Below, one piece after another: positions 1 to 7,559 of a stretch of 15,528 nucleotides of DNA. The translations under genes and the position numbers were made by a program. The notes under the pieces are model-generated. The model saw only the letters and a program-made list of their open reading frames with translations, was not told the origin of the DNA and did no database searches. Within the stretch, counting starts at the first letter, position 1. Each line of letters begins with the position of its first letter. This DNA comes from CAYLPU01 sp964385635 (GTDB lineage Bacteria > Chloroflexota > Anaerolineae > B4-G1), in contig CAYLPU010000114.1 in assembly GCA_964385635.1 (NCBI GenBank), positions 1 to 15,528 on the forward strand, written 5' to 3'.

Positions 1-34
1 TCTTCGCTACGCTCAGAATGACGGTCAACCGTCA
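1..34. repeat. Edge of a probable dispersed intergenic repeat plus a 7-bp palindrome
   Basis: The first 22 bases are TCTTCGCTACGCTCAGAATGAC in the sense read here. From memory, this resembles an intergenic repeat found in many bacterial genomes, often seen as its complement starting GTCATTCTGAG. Only one edge is inside the window, so the repeat's limits cannot be set. It runs into a perfect inverted repeat with arms TGACGGT (19-25) and ACCGTCA (28-34) and a 2-base centre. No T-run follows, so a terminator role is not supported. Confidence 0.4.
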
Positions 35-98
35 GGGCGACTTTTGCGGCACTGCGTTAAATGATAGCACGAACACGGTTCTGGTCAAGTCTGGCCGA

Positions 99-121
99 TT
101 TGCATTTTGAGTTCATGCAAA
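99..121. promoter_or_regulatory. Operator-like dyad upstream of the recombinase gene
   Basis: A perfect inverted repeat has arms TTTGCAT (99-105) and ATGCAAA (115-121) separated by 9 bases. The half-sites lie about 16 bp apart centre to centre, roughly one and a half helical turns. The dyad overlaps the likely -35 region of the promoter ahead of the recombinase gene, a common place for a repressor or activator site. No regulator can be assigned to it from the sequence. Confidence 0.35.
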
Positions 122-133
122 GTATACTATAAT
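100..133 (+). promoter_or_regulatory. Candidate promoter for the xerD-like operon
   Basis: A perfect TATAAT lies at 128-133, with TTTTGA at 105-110 giving a 17-bp spacer. An overlapping alternative pairs TTGCAT (100-105) with TATACT (123-128), also with a 17-bp spacer. Either would start transcription about 30-40 bases before the ATG at 169. The -10 match is good and the -35 match is modest. The region is AT-rich compared with its surroundings, which supports a promoter. Confidence 0.5.
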
Positions 134-168
134 AGAGTGAGAAGTGGATACGTCGAAAGGGACAGGCG

Positions 169-1059
169 ATGCAGACACAGGTTGAAGAATTCCTTCGCTT
201 CATGACCGTAGAGAGAGGTTGCTCGCACCATACCATCTCAGCCTACCGCAACGACCTCACCCAGTTCCTGACCTATCTGGCAGGCCAACCCGTTTCCTCC
301 TGGCAAGAAGTGGGCCGGGCACGCATCCTGAACTACATCCTGTACCTGAAGGAACGTGAATACGCCCCTTCAACAGTGGCCCGAAAAGTTGCGGCTGTTA
401 AGTCGTTCTTCCATTTCCTGGTTACCGATGGCGTGCTCCCAGATGACCCCACCACTGCGATAGATTCGCCTCCGGTGGAAAAGCACCTCCCTCGTCCCCT
501 GAGCCCAGAGGAGACGGCCCGCCTGCTGGCAGAGCCGGCCAAGTCCAACACGCCCAAGGCACTGCGTGACCGCGCACTGCTCGAGTTGATGTATGCGACC
601 GGTATGCGGGCCAGTGAGGTCATCGGACTCGAGATGAACGCAGTAGACCTGGAGGCCGGAACAGCGCGTTGCCTGGGCAAGGGACACAAAGAGCGCATTC
701 TGCCGCTGTACGAGCGTGTACAGGAAGCACTCGGCGCTTACCTTGAGACCGGCCGCACCAGGTTGCTGCAGGGACGGGACGAAACAGCGTTGTTTGTCAA
801 CCACCGGGGGCAGCCCTTGACCCGGCAGGGGCTCTGGTTGATTGTCAAGGAATATGCAACCGCCGCCGGTATCGAACGGAATGTTACCCCTCACACGCTC
901 CGTCACTCTTTCGCCACCCACATGCTCGACGGTGGAGCGGGGCTGCGTGAGGTACAGCAATTACTAGGCCATGCCAACATCTCCAGCACGCAAGTCTATA
1001 CCAAGGTTTCCACCCGGCGCAAGCGAGGGGCCTACGACAAGGCTCATCCGAGAGCATAG
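169..1059 (+). CDS. xerD: Tyrosine recombinase XerC/XerD family
   Basis: Site-specific tyrosine recombinase of 296 residues, the normal length for XerC/XerD. These enzymes resolve chromosome dimers at dif sites by forming a 3'-phosphotyrosine intermediate. The N-terminal SAM-like core-binding domain spans about residues 1-90 and the catalytic domain about 108-287. The full catalytic set is present at the expected spacing: Arg147 in ATGMRASE, Lys171 in GKGHKER, His242 and Arg245 in HTLRH, His268 in LLGH, and the nucleophile Tyr277 in VYTKVS. This matches E. coli XerD (Arg148, Lys172, His244, Arg247, His270, Tyr279) within one or two residues. The C-terminal AYDKAHPRA is typical of Xer proteins. 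The start is the ATG at 169, preceded by a purine-rich AAAGGGA. It is the first gene of a plus-strand set running to 3492. Whether it is the chromosomal XerD, XerC or an accessory copy cannot be decided here, and no dif-like site was recognised. Confidence 0.92.
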   Translation: MQTQVEEFLRFMTVERGCSHHTISAYRNDLTQFLTYLAGQPVSSWQEVGRARILNYILYLKEREYAPSTVARKVAAVKSFFHFLVTDGVLPDDPTTAIDSPPVEKHLPRPLSPEETARLLAEPAKSNTPKALRDRALLELMYATGMRASEVIGLEMNAVDLEAGTARCLGKGHKERILPLYERVQEALGAYLETGRTRLLQGRDETALFVNHRGQPLTRQGLWLIVKEYATAAGIERNVTPHTLRHSFATHMLDGGAGLREVQQLLGHANISSTQVYTKVSTRRKRGAYDKAHPRA

Positions 1060-1114
1060 CCGCCGGGCCTATCCCGAGCGCGACCAGGGGGCAATCCACA
1101 TAAGGGGGGCCAAA

Positions 1115-1759
1115 ATGAATTACGTCAGAAAACTACTAGCACGCAACGAACACACCGTGCGCGTCGCCCGCGACCACTGGATCACATTGCTGCCCACGAT
1201 CCTGGTGGACGTAACGATCAGCACCGTCATCGTCGGGCTCTCGGCACTGGGGATCATCCTCTCCCCACCATGGACGTGGCTTGGCCTCTTGTTATTGGTC
1301 ATACCGATCGGCCATCTCACACTCCGCATCGGGATGTGGTGGAACGGACAATACATCATCACCAATCGGCGCATCATCCAGGTCACGGGGACGTTCAGCA
1401 AACGGGTGTCCGACACCTCGCTGGAGAAAATCAACGATATCGTGATGACGCAATCAGCGCCAGCCCGTTTACTCAACTTCGGCGACATTAAAATCATCTC
1501 CGGTTCCGAAAGCGGCATTGATGTCTTCCGTCGCCTCGCTGGCCCCATCGCGTTCAAAAAGGAACTGCTGGATCAAAAAGAGGCCCTCACCAGGCTGGAC
1601 ATTCTTGCGGAACAGGCAGGGCGCGTGCTGACTGCTGAAGCGCCCAACGCTGGTGACATCCCGGAACTGATCGCTGAACTGGATGAATTGCGTCAGAAGG
1701 GCATGATCAGCGACGTGGAATTCGAGGAGAAGAAACAGCAACTGCTGGCCAGGTTATGA
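1115..1759 (+). CDS. Membrane protein with bacterial PH (bPH2) domain and C-terminal SHOCT
   Basis: A 214-residue membrane protein. Two transmembrane segments span about residues 22-49 and 53-70. They are followed by a region typical of the bPH2 (YdbS-like) fold at about 75-150, with GQYIITNRRII and TSLEKINDI as the recognisable pieces. A short helical SHOCT motif lies at about 182-211 (IPELIAELDELRQKGMISD, then EFEEKKQQL). SHOCT modules are small oligomerisation or interaction motifs often found at protein ends. The frame is open further upstream, into the recombinase gene, but the ATG at 1115 is chosen because AAGGGGGG lies 5 bases before it (1102-1109). It begins 55 bp after the recombinase stop and ends 27 bp before the phosphorylase start, so co-transcription is likely. 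The specific function is unknown. Fold assignment is fairly sure. Confidence 0.82.
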   Translation: MNYVRKLLARNEHTVRVARDHWITLLPTILVDVTISTVIVGLSALGIILSPPWTWLGLLLLVIPIGHLTLRIGMWWNGQYIITNRRIIQVTGTFSKRVSDTSLEKINDIVMTQSAPARLLNFGDIKIISGSESGIDVFRRLAGPIAFKKELLDQKEALTRLDILAEQAGRVLTAEAPNAGDIPELIAELDELRQKGMISDVEFEEKKQQLLARL

Positions 1760-1786
1760 AGATCGAGAGCTAAGGAGGAGATAATC

Positions 1787-2629
1787 ATGCCTGAGTTTTT
1801 CTCGTGGTTGCACTTAGATGCTGCAGCAGTGACGATACGAGAACGGACCCAACTCCAACCAAAGATCGGCCTGATCCTCGGCTCCGGCCTCAACCCGCTG
1901 GCCGATGCCGTCGAGGATGGCGTCGTAATCCCCTATGGCGATGTCCCTCACTTCCCCGTCACAACCGTGGAAGGGCACGTGGGCCAACTGGTCGTTGGGC
2001 GGCTGGAAGGGCGAACCGTGGTGGTGATGCAGGGACGGTCCCATTATTACGAGGGCTACTCGATGGCTGAGGTCACCTTCCCTGTGCGGGTGATGCAGGT
2101 TCTGGGGATCGAAACTCTGATCGTCACCAACGCGGCAGGCGGCCTCAACCCGGGGTTCCAGACAGGAGACGTGATGCTCATCACCGACCACATCAACCTG
2201 ATCGGGATGAGCGGGCTGAACCCACTGCGTGGCCCAAACCTCGACCAGTTCGGGCCGCGCTTCCCCGATATGTCGGAACCGTACGACACACAGTTGCGGG
2301 CACTTGCCAGGCAAATAGCGGCCAAAGCGGATGTGCCCTTGCAAGAAGGTGTGTACGTGTGCCTGTCCGGGCCTAGTTTCGAGACACCAGCCGATTTGCG
2401 ATTCCTGCGCCTGATCGGGGCAGATGCCGTAGGCATGTCCACTGTCCCCGAAGTCACTGTCGCCCGGCACGGCGGCACACGAGTGTTGGGGCTCTCCGGC
2501 ATCAGCAACGTTGCGCCGGCCGAGGGCGCACCGCCAGCGGAGACGACCCACGACGAGGTACTGGAGGCCGGTCAAACGCTGGTACCACGGCTGGAGGCCA
2601 TCATTCGCGGAGTATTGAGGACATTATGA
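1787..2629 (+). CDS. punA: Purine nucleoside phosphorylase (class I, PNP/MTAP family)
   Basis: Cytosolic phosphorylase of 280 residues, within the usual range for trimeric class I enzymes. It cleaves purine (deoxy)nucleosides with phosphate to the free base and (deoxy)ribose 1-phosphate in purine salvage. Visible family signatures are the phosphate loop GSG at 32-34, TVEGH at 61-64, MQGRSHYYEGY at 81-91, TNAAGGLN at 114-121, and the base-site segment GPSFET with Glu199. Met217 in GMSTVPE, Asn241 in GISN and His255 follow. Glu plus Asn in the base pocket is the pattern of 6-oxopurine (inosine/guanosine) specific enzymes rather than MTA phosphorylase, which has Asp there. The start at 1787 has a strong Shine-Dalgarno, AAGGAGGAG at 1772-1780, 6 bases upstream. 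The next gene starts inside its stop codon (ATGA overlap), so the two are translationally coupled. The symbol punA is used by family analogy. Confidence 0.93.
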   Translation: MPEFFSWLHLDAAAVTIRERTQLQPKIGLILGSGLNPLADAVEDGVVIPYGDVPHFPVTTVEGHVGQLVVGRLEGRTVVVMQGRSHYYEGYSMAEVTFPVRVMQVLGIETLIVTNAAGGLNPGFQTGDVMLITDHINLIGMSGLNPLRGPNLDQFGPRFPDMSEPYDTQLRALARQIAAKADVPLQEGVYVCLSGPSFETPADLRFLRLIGADAVGMSTVPEVTVARHGGTRVLGLSGISNVAPAEGAPPAETTHDEVLEAGQTLVPRLEAIIRGVLRTL

Positions 2630-3492
2630 CGATTCTCCTTCAATGGCTGGTTGAGCACGCCTGGATTTTCTACGTTGTGTGCGCCATCGGCATCATCGTC
2701 TATGTGATGCGTGCGTTGGCCGCTCAACGGGATCGGAGCCTGGCTATGTTCACGCTCGAACGGGACATGTCCACCACAAGAGTCGTGCAGGCCTGGGCAA
2801 CGGTCCTGATACTCGTCGCTACCGGAGTCGCCATCTTCGTCAGTACCACTGTTATCCTGCCCGGCCTGCCCATTTACGGGTCGGGAACCCCACCCCCAAG
2901 CCCCACGTTATCAGCCGGCGTGGAGCCTCTCACCCCCACATCCACTCCCACTCCCGGCCCCACGCTAGAATCCCTGGCACCGACGCTCACCTCGCTGACC
3001 GCGGCCGCGCCAGTTTCCACCCCTCCTCCACCGGAATCGATCGAGACCCCCACTCCAGAACCAACCGACACGCCAGAGGCGGCCGCCTCCGGCGAATTAT
3101 ACGTCCGCTTCGGCGACTTTGCAGAACTGGTTGGCTATAACCTGCCGGCTGCCACGGTCAGCGCAGCACAGCCTTTGCAGATCACACTTTACTGGCGGGC
3201 GCTGAAGGGGACCAGCCCGACGGGCTATATGGTATTCACCCACCTCCTATCGGGTGATGGTCGCCTCATCGCACAACACGACGGCGCTCCCGCCGGTGGA
3301 GCCCGCCCCACCAATGACTGGATTCCCGGCGAGACTATCGTAGACCTGCACCAGATAACCTTCTACGGTACGGCTTACGCTGGTCCGGCGAGAATCGCGG
3401 TCGGCCTGTACGATCCGGCCACCGGACGTGTCCTGACTGGGACAGGCGATGACCAGGTCATCCTGCCCATCACCATCAGCATCACCCCCTGA
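2626..3492 (+). CDS. Membrane-anchored protein with Thr/Pro linker and C-terminal beta-sandwich domain
   Basis: A 288-residue protein of unknown function. Two hydrophobic segments span about residues 10-28 and 56-80. They are followed by a low-complexity Pro/Thr/Ser linker at about 86-152, then an extracellular-looking domain at about 157-286. That domain (RFGDFAELVGYNLP, ITLYWRAL, YMVFTHLL, AQHDGAPAGG, AVGLYDPATG) closely follows a pattern I know from the C-terminal ends of many Chloroflexota surface proteins and glycosyltransferases. There it is predicted to be a beta-sandwich, possibly carbohydrate- or protein-binding. No catalytic motif is visible. The ATG at 2626 overlaps the phosphorylase stop by 4 bases, implying coupled translation, although a salvage enzyme and a surface protein have no obvious shared task. 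A terminator-like hairpin follows at 3525-3547. Confidence 0.78.
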   Translation: MTILLQWLVEHAWIFYVVCAIGIIVYVMRALAAQRDRSLAMFTLERDMSTTRVVQAWATVLILVATGVAIFVSTTVILPGLPIYGSGTPPPSPTLSAGVEPLTPTSTPTPGPTLESLAPTLTSLTAAAPVSTPPPPESIETPTPEPTDTPEAAASGELYVRFGDFAELVGYNLPAATVSAAQPLQITLYWRALKGTSPTGYMVFTHLLSGDGRLIAQHDGAPAGGARPTNDWIPGETIVDLHQITFYGTAYAGPARIAVGLYDPATGRVLTGTGDDQVILPITISITP

Positions 3493-3524
3493 TGACCAAT
3501 AGGTCGGTGAGTAAGCGGGACAAC

Positions 3525-3547
3525 CCCGGCTTTTGCCAGAAGCCGGG
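3525..3547 (+). terminator. Hairpin, weak intrinsic terminator candidate
   Basis: A perfect 8-bp stem pairs CCCGGCTT (3525-3532) with AAGCCGGG (3540-3547) across a 7-base loop. ATTCCTTAATT follows, a poor T-tract. It lies 33 bp after the stop at 3492 and just before the promoter for the next gene, the right place to separate two transcription units. Strength is uncertain because the U-tract is weak. Confidence 0.5.
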
Positions 3548-3556
3548 ATTCCTTAA

Positions 3557-3584
3557 TTGCGCTCTGCCTCATTTCAGGTACAAT
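3557..3584 (+). promoter_or_regulatory. Candidate promoter for the GH3-like gene
   Basis: TTGCGC (3557-3562) and TACAAT (3579-3584) are separated by 16 bp. Transcription would start near 3590, leaving only about 10 bases before the ATG at 3602 and almost none before a possible TTG start at 3593. The message may therefore be nearly leaderless. No good Shine-Dalgarno is seen before either start, which fits that. Confidence 0.45.
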
Positions 3585-3601
3585 AGACCCGGTTGGACGA
3601 A

Positions 3602-6490
3602 ATGGTTGAGCAATTGAAACGGCTGGTTACGCTGGCCCTCGTGGCCACCATACTGATATCGTTCGTGCCACTCGGGACAGTCCGCGCTCAGGAGGAAGAC
3701 GATGTCGCACGGCTGATGGCACTTATGTCCAGTGCCGCCAAGGTCGGGCAACTTTTCCTCGTCACCTTCCCCGGGGCCGAGGTTACCGAGGACGCCATTA
3801 TCACGGAGTTGATCTACGACTATCACGTCGGCGGGGTAGTGCTTCTGCCTGACAGTGGAAACATCATCAACGAGAGCAATACACCCGCGCAGGTAGCCAC
3901 ACTAGTTAGTCAACTCCAAGGGGCCGCCTGGGCGGCGACACAGCCGGTGACCGATACACTGATCAGGGAAGAGCTCCCCCCGGGGCCTTTCATCCCCCTC
4001 TTTATCGCCGTGAACCACGAGGGCAACGGCATGCCCTTCACCAGCATCGTCAGCGGGACCACCCCGCTGCCCTCCGAGATGGCGTTAGGAGCCACCTGGA
4101 ATCTGAGCCACACCGAGACCATAGGCCAGATCGTGGGACAGGAACTGCCTGCTCTGGGCATCAACATGCTGCTGGGGCCATCGCTAGACGTGCTCGAAAA
4201 CCCACGCCCCGAGAGCGCTGGTGACCTGGGCGTGAGAGCCTTCGGGGGGGAACCGTTCTGGGTGGGGCAGATGGGACAGGCGTACATCCGTGGCGTCCAC
4301 GCAGGATCCTCGGGACAGGTGGCGGTCGTAGCGAAACATTTCCCCGGCCTGGGAGCCTCCGACCGCTCGCCCAATGAGGAGGTCTCCACAGTACAACGCA
4401 CGCTGGAGAAACTAAGACAGATTGACCTGGCTCCCTTTTTCACTGTGGCCCAGGCCGAGGATCCGCTGGCACGCCCGGACGGCCTGATGGTGTCTCACAT
4501 CCGCTTCCGGGGACTGGAAGGGGGACGCTTCGTCACCACTCGTCCGATCAGCGTGGATAGCCAGGTGCTTCAGCGACTGCTGGGGTTGCCGGAACTGACC
4601 GGCTGGCGAGAAGAAGGTGGCGTGACGATCTCCGACGGGCTGGGCGTGCGTGCGCTACAGCGATTTTACGATCCCGACGAGAAGAGTTTCAACAGCCGCC
4701 GTATCGCGCAAGAAGCGTTCCTCGCTGGCAACGACCTTCTGCTTCTCTCCCAATTCGCGCTCAGCGACGACTGGGATGATCAGACTGCCAACGTCAAGTC
4801 CACGATCACTTTTTTCCGCGAGAAATATGACAATGACCCCTCATTTCAGACGCTGGTGGATGCAGCAGTAGCGCGCATATTGCGGCTCAAACTTGCGCTC
4901 TACGATGGCGCGTTCGATCTCGCCGCCGCCCAGCCGGACGCAGAGACGGCCAGTGAGCAGGTAGGGCTTCACCTGGAGACGGTGTCAGCCGCTGGTCGCG
5001 ACGCTATCACACTGCTTTCTCCTCCCTCACCTGACCTGGTCCCTTCCCCTCCGACCCCTGAGGACAACATCGTCATCTTCACCGACGAGCGGGAGGGACA
5101 GCCCTGCACCACGTGTGCTCCTGTGCCTTACATCGACCCCCTCGCGCTGCGAGACACGATTGTGCGACTCTATGGCCCTCGTGCGACAGGGCAGATTGAC
5201 CCCTCACTGGTGACCAACTTCACCTTCGGCCAACTGGAAGAATACATGAATGCGCCACCGCCGCTCCCTACGCCGACCCCCGCGGCCGGGGAAGTTATCA
5301 CGCCAACCGCACCCCACCCCGTCGAAACAGCACTACAAAGGGCCGATTGGATCATCTTCGCCATGCTCAACCCAAACGATGATCCGCCCCAGTCAGGAGC
5401 CGTGCAGCGATTTCTCGCCGAGCGGGCCGATGCATTGCGCCAACCACACCTGGTCGTGCTGGCCTATGACGCCCCCTACTACCTCGACGCGACCGAGATC
5501 AGCAAGTTGAGCGCCTACTACGTGGCCTACGGCCGGGCAGAGCCTCTGATTGAGGCCTCGGTGCGAGCACTGTTCGGCGAGTTCGCGCCGGTGGGGACCC
5601 CGCCGGTCAGTGTGACTGGCATCAACTACGACCTGCTGACCCAGGTCCGCCCCGACCCTGAGCAGTCTGTCGCTCTGTACTACTACGTCGTTGAAGCGCT
5701 CGAGGAAGGCCAATCAACGGTAGAGCCGCCCGAGGAGGGCCAGCCAACACCAGAGCATCCTCAGCCTAACGTCGGCGATGAGTTGAGATTGAGCACCAAT
5801 GTGATCGTGGATCACAACGGCCATCCGGTGCCCGATGATACCCCTGTCCAGTTCATCTTCACCTATCCACAAGAAAGGCTGGAACACTCCATCGCAAAAA
5901 TGACCCGTGGCGGCGTGGCCGAAACGGCGGTCACTCTGGAGCGGACGGGACAACTCGATATATCCATCCAGGCAGACCCCATTCCACGTACAATCTGCCT
6001 GCAAATCACGATCCCGGAGGGAGAGCCCGCCATTATCTGGACGCCCACGCCGGTGCCCACGCCGGTGCCCACACCGACACCGACGCTCACTCCGGGCCCG
6101 GAACCAGCGCCAGAAGAGACGCCCGAACCAACACCTGGCTCGGAAGAGGAGGAGGCGGAAGAGCCCCCTACTGCGGACGACGGGGCTGGGCCACTGGACC
6201 TGGCGCTGGCGCTGATCGGCGCCCTGATCGTCGGCGGCACGGGCTACTACGTCGTGCGCCTGAACAACGGACCGGTCAGCCAGGCCTTGCGCTTGGCGCT
6301 GTGGTGTGTGATAGGCGGACTCGCGCTGTATCTGGCCTACGCGCTGCGTGTGCCGGGGGCTGACCGGCTGAGAGAGCGAAGCGGCGTGTGGGCCGCGGGG
6401 GGGATAGCGCTGTTTGGTAGCGTGGTGCCACTGCTCATCGCGTGGATTGCCAGCCGGCGGAGACAGCCTGAACAAGTAGTCAATCGCTAA
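3602..6490 (+). CDS. Secreted, membrane-tethered glycoside hydrolase family 3-like protein
   Basis: A 962-residue exported protein; numbering is from the ATG at 3602, and an in-frame TTG at 3593 is an alternative start. A signal peptide ends near Ala29 (TVRA, then QEEDD). The GH3 N-terminal domain of the beta-N-acetylhexosaminidase (NagZ-like) type spans about 35-440, with KVGQLFLVTF, YHVGGVVLL, VNHEG, AKHFPGLG (244-251), VSHIRF and ISDGLG. Asp345 in SDGLG is at the nucleophile position. The Asp-Ser-His that normally follows KHFPGHG is replaced by ASDRSPNEE, so the usual acid/base His is absent. A second alpha/beta region at about 465-665 resembles the GH3 C-terminal fold. Then come a predicted beta-rich domain (about 725-805), a Thr/Pro/Glu linker (814-858) and three transmembrane segments (about 864-885, 895-916, 930-950). 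The tether suggests action at the outer face of the membrane. Substrate is unknown, and activity is uncertain given the missing His. Confidence 0.82.
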   Translation: MVEQLKRLVTLALVATILISFVPLGTVRAQEEDDVARLMALMSSAAKVGQLFLVTFPGAEVTEDAIITELIYDYHVGGVVLLPDSGNIINESNTPAQVATLVSQLQGAAWAATQPVTDTLIREELPPGPFIPLFIAVNHEGNGMPFTSIVSGTTPLPSEMALGATWNLSHTETIGQIVGQELPALGINMLLGPSLDVLENPRPESAGDLGVRAFGGEPFWVGQMGQAYIRGVHAGSSGQVAVVAKHFPGLGASDRSPNEEVSTVQRTLEKLRQIDLAPFFTVAQAEDPLARPDGLMVSHIRFRGLEGGRFVTTRPISVDSQVLQRLLGLPELTGWREEGGVTISDGLGVRALQRFYDPDEKSFNSRRIAQEAFLAGNDLLLLSQFALSDDWDDQTANVKSTITFFREKYDNDPSFQTLVDAAVARILRLKLALYDGAFDLAAAQPDAETASEQVGLHLETVSAAGRDAITLLSPPSPDLVPSPPTPEDNIVIFTDEREGQPCTTCAPVPYIDPLALRDTIVRLYGPRATGQIDPSLVTNFTFGQLEEYMNAPPPLPTPTPAAGEVITPTAPHPVETALQRADWIIFAMLNPNDDPPQSGAVQRFLAERADALRQPHLVVLAYDAPYYLDATEISKLSAYYVAYGRAEPLIEASVRALFGEFAPVGTPPVSVTGINYDLLTQVRPDPEQSVALYYYVVEALEEGQSTVEPPEEGQPTPEHPQPNVGDELRLSTNVIVDHNGHPVPDDTPVQFIFTYPQERLEHSIAKMTRGGVAETAVTLERTGQLDISIQADPIPRTICLQITIPEGEPAIIWTPTPVPTPVPTPTPTLTPGPEPAPEETPEPTPGSEEEEAEEPPTADDGAGPLDLALALIGALIVGGTGYYVVRLNNGPVSQALRLALWCVIGGLALYLAYALRVPGADRLRERSGVWAAGGIALFGSVVPLLIAWIASRRRQPEQVVNR
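6044..6079 (+). repeat. 12-bp tandem repeat coding Pro-Thr-Pro-Val linker
   Basis: The unit CCCACGCCGGTG occurs exactly twice (6044-6055, 6056-6067) with a third degenerate copy CCCACACCGACA (6068-6079). It encodes the Pro/Thr-rich linker before the membrane segments of the GH3-like protein. Units are a multiple of three, so copy-number change would lengthen or shorten the linker without a frameshift. Confidence 0.75.
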
Positions 6491-6511
6491 CAGCCAATGG
6501 CTAACGGCTAA
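6484..6511. repeat. Four tandem 7-bp units between convergent genes
   Basis: Heptamers TCGCTAA, CAGCCAA, TGGCTAA and CGGCTAA run head to tail from 6484 to 6511, consensus YGGCTAA. They fill the whole 21-bp gap between the GH3-like stop (6490) and the kinase stop (6512) and supply the TAA stop of the GH3-like gene. The small dyad AGCC-AAT-GGCT lies inside. This could be a short variable repeat or a relic of slippage; no terminator with a T-run is visible. Confidence 0.6.
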
Positions 6512-7495
6512 TTACAAGAAGGTCACCAATACGGCGAGGACGAGCATCACGCCGCCTAGCATCAGCAAGCCACGATTTTCGACCACCGCCTGGCGCCACT
6601 CCCCTTGCGCAGGAACCAGGGTAATCAGTGAAGGTGGCAGCGAACCGGCGTGTAACATTTCGCGAAAGGCCGCCACGTCCGGTGGGCGTGGATCGGGATG
6701 TATAGCGATGGCCGTCAGGATGGCACGCTCTGTGGCAGGAGAGACACGTGGATTGATCGCTCGCGGGAACACGAGCGCGTTGGGGTTGAGGAAACGCTGC
6801 TTGGCATCTGCTGGAGGTTGGTTGGTCAACAGATGGTAGAGCGTAGCGCCAAACGAGTAAATGTCGGACCGGGCATCGGTGTGACCGGTGTCCCCACCAT
6901 ACTGCTCCAATGGGGTATAGGCGACAGTACCCCGGCCTTGCAGCACGGTGATGGTGCGGGCGTCATCCGCCGCCAGCAGTTTAACCAGCCCGAAGTCCAC
7001 CAACTTGATCAACCCACCGGGGGCCAATTTGATGTTGGCCGGTTTGATGTCGCGGTGGAGCACGGGAGGGTCCTGGCTATGGAGGTACTCCAACGCATCA
7101 CACAACTGATCGGCCCATTCGAGCACCTGCTCTCCATCGAGAAACTTTCCCTCCCGGCGTCTCTCCTCCATCAGTTGACGCAGGTCTTGCCCGCCGACGA
7201 AATCCATCACCAGGTACTCCCGCTGACCCTCGGTGAATGTGTCGGAGACTTTGGGGAGGTTCGGGTGATCCAGCCGCGCCAGCGTGAAGGCCTCGCGGCG
7301 GAACTGCTCCTGGGATTGGGCCAGTGCCTCCGGCGTCGCGTCAGGGTCCGGGTGGACCTCCTTGATCGCACAGATGCGACCCTCCAGGCGCAGGTCCTCA
7401 GCGCGGTACACCGCGCCCATACCTCCACGGCCGACAGGCGCAACGATTTTATACCGTCCACGCAGGACGGTTCCAGATGCAAGCAGGCGGGCCAA
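6512..7495 (-). CDS. Tail-anchored eukaryotic-type Ser/Thr protein kinase
   Basis: A 327-residue Hanks-type kinase that phosphorylates Ser/Thr on target proteins. The kinase domain spans about residues 15-282. Essential residues are present: glycine loop GRGGMG (22-27), Lys45 in AIKE, Glu68 of helix C, HRDIKPAN (147-154) with catalytic Asp149, DFG (167-169), TPLEQYG in the activation segment and Asp211 in SDIYSFG. A single transmembrane helix at about 309-326 ends the protein with almost nothing beyond it. The kinase is therefore tail-anchored with no extracellular sensor, unlike PASTA-type PknB. The only start consistent with the N-terminal kinase sequence is TTG at 7495; an upstream ATG pair is out of frame. 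A near-consensus promoter lies at 7531-7559. The gene is divergent from the FHA regulator, a likely phosphoacceptor or reader partner by context. It converges with the GH3-like gene, 21 bp away. Confidence 0.92.
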   Translation of the reverse strand: MARLLASGTVLRGRYKIVAPVGRGGMGAVYRAEDLRLEGRICAIKEVHPDPDATPEALAQSQEQFRREAFTLARLDHPNLPKVSDTFTEGQREYLVMDFVGGQDLRQLMEERRREGKFLDGEQVLEWADQLCDALEYLHSQDPPVLHRDIKPANIKLAPGGLIKLVDFGLVKLLAADDARTITVLQGRGTVAYTPLEQYGGDTGHTDARSDIYSFGATLYHLLTNQPPADAKQRFLNPNALVFPRAINPRVSPATERAILTAIAIHPDPRPPDVAAFREMLHAGSLPPSLITLVPAQGEWRQAVVENRGLLMLGGVMLVLAVLVTFL

Positions 7496-7530
7496 GTTTT
7501 CTCTTCTTCTCTCCGTCGCGGCTACGTTTC

Positions 7531-7559
7531 ATCATAAGTGAGAAAAGCGATTCTGTCAA
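7531..7559 (-). promoter_or_regulatory. Near-consensus promoter for the Ser/Thr kinase
   Basis: Read on the minus strand, TTGACA (7554-7559) and TATGAT (7531-7536) are separated by exactly 17 bp. This matches sigma-70-type consensus at 11 of 12 positions. Transcription would begin near 7524, about 28 bases before the TTG start at 7495. The -35 element overlaps the Shine-Dalgarno of the divergent FHA gene (7558-7565), so the two genes share a very compact control region. Confidence 0.7.

Noticed and set aside
370..960. Long open frame on the minus strand inside the recombinase gene
   Set aside because: It lies wholly antisense to a recombinase with all catalytic residues, has no recognisable motif and no ribosome site. 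It is a by-product of GC-rich coding sequence.
1814..2575. 253-codon open frame antisense to the purine phosphorylase gene
   Set aside because: The plus-strand protein is clearly real; the antisense product is rich in His, Cys and Arg with no family resemblance.
6698..7537. 279-codon plus-strand open frame antisense to the Ser/Thr kinase
   Set aside because: The kinase has every conserved motif on the minus strand; the antisense frame has none and would cross the kinase promoter.
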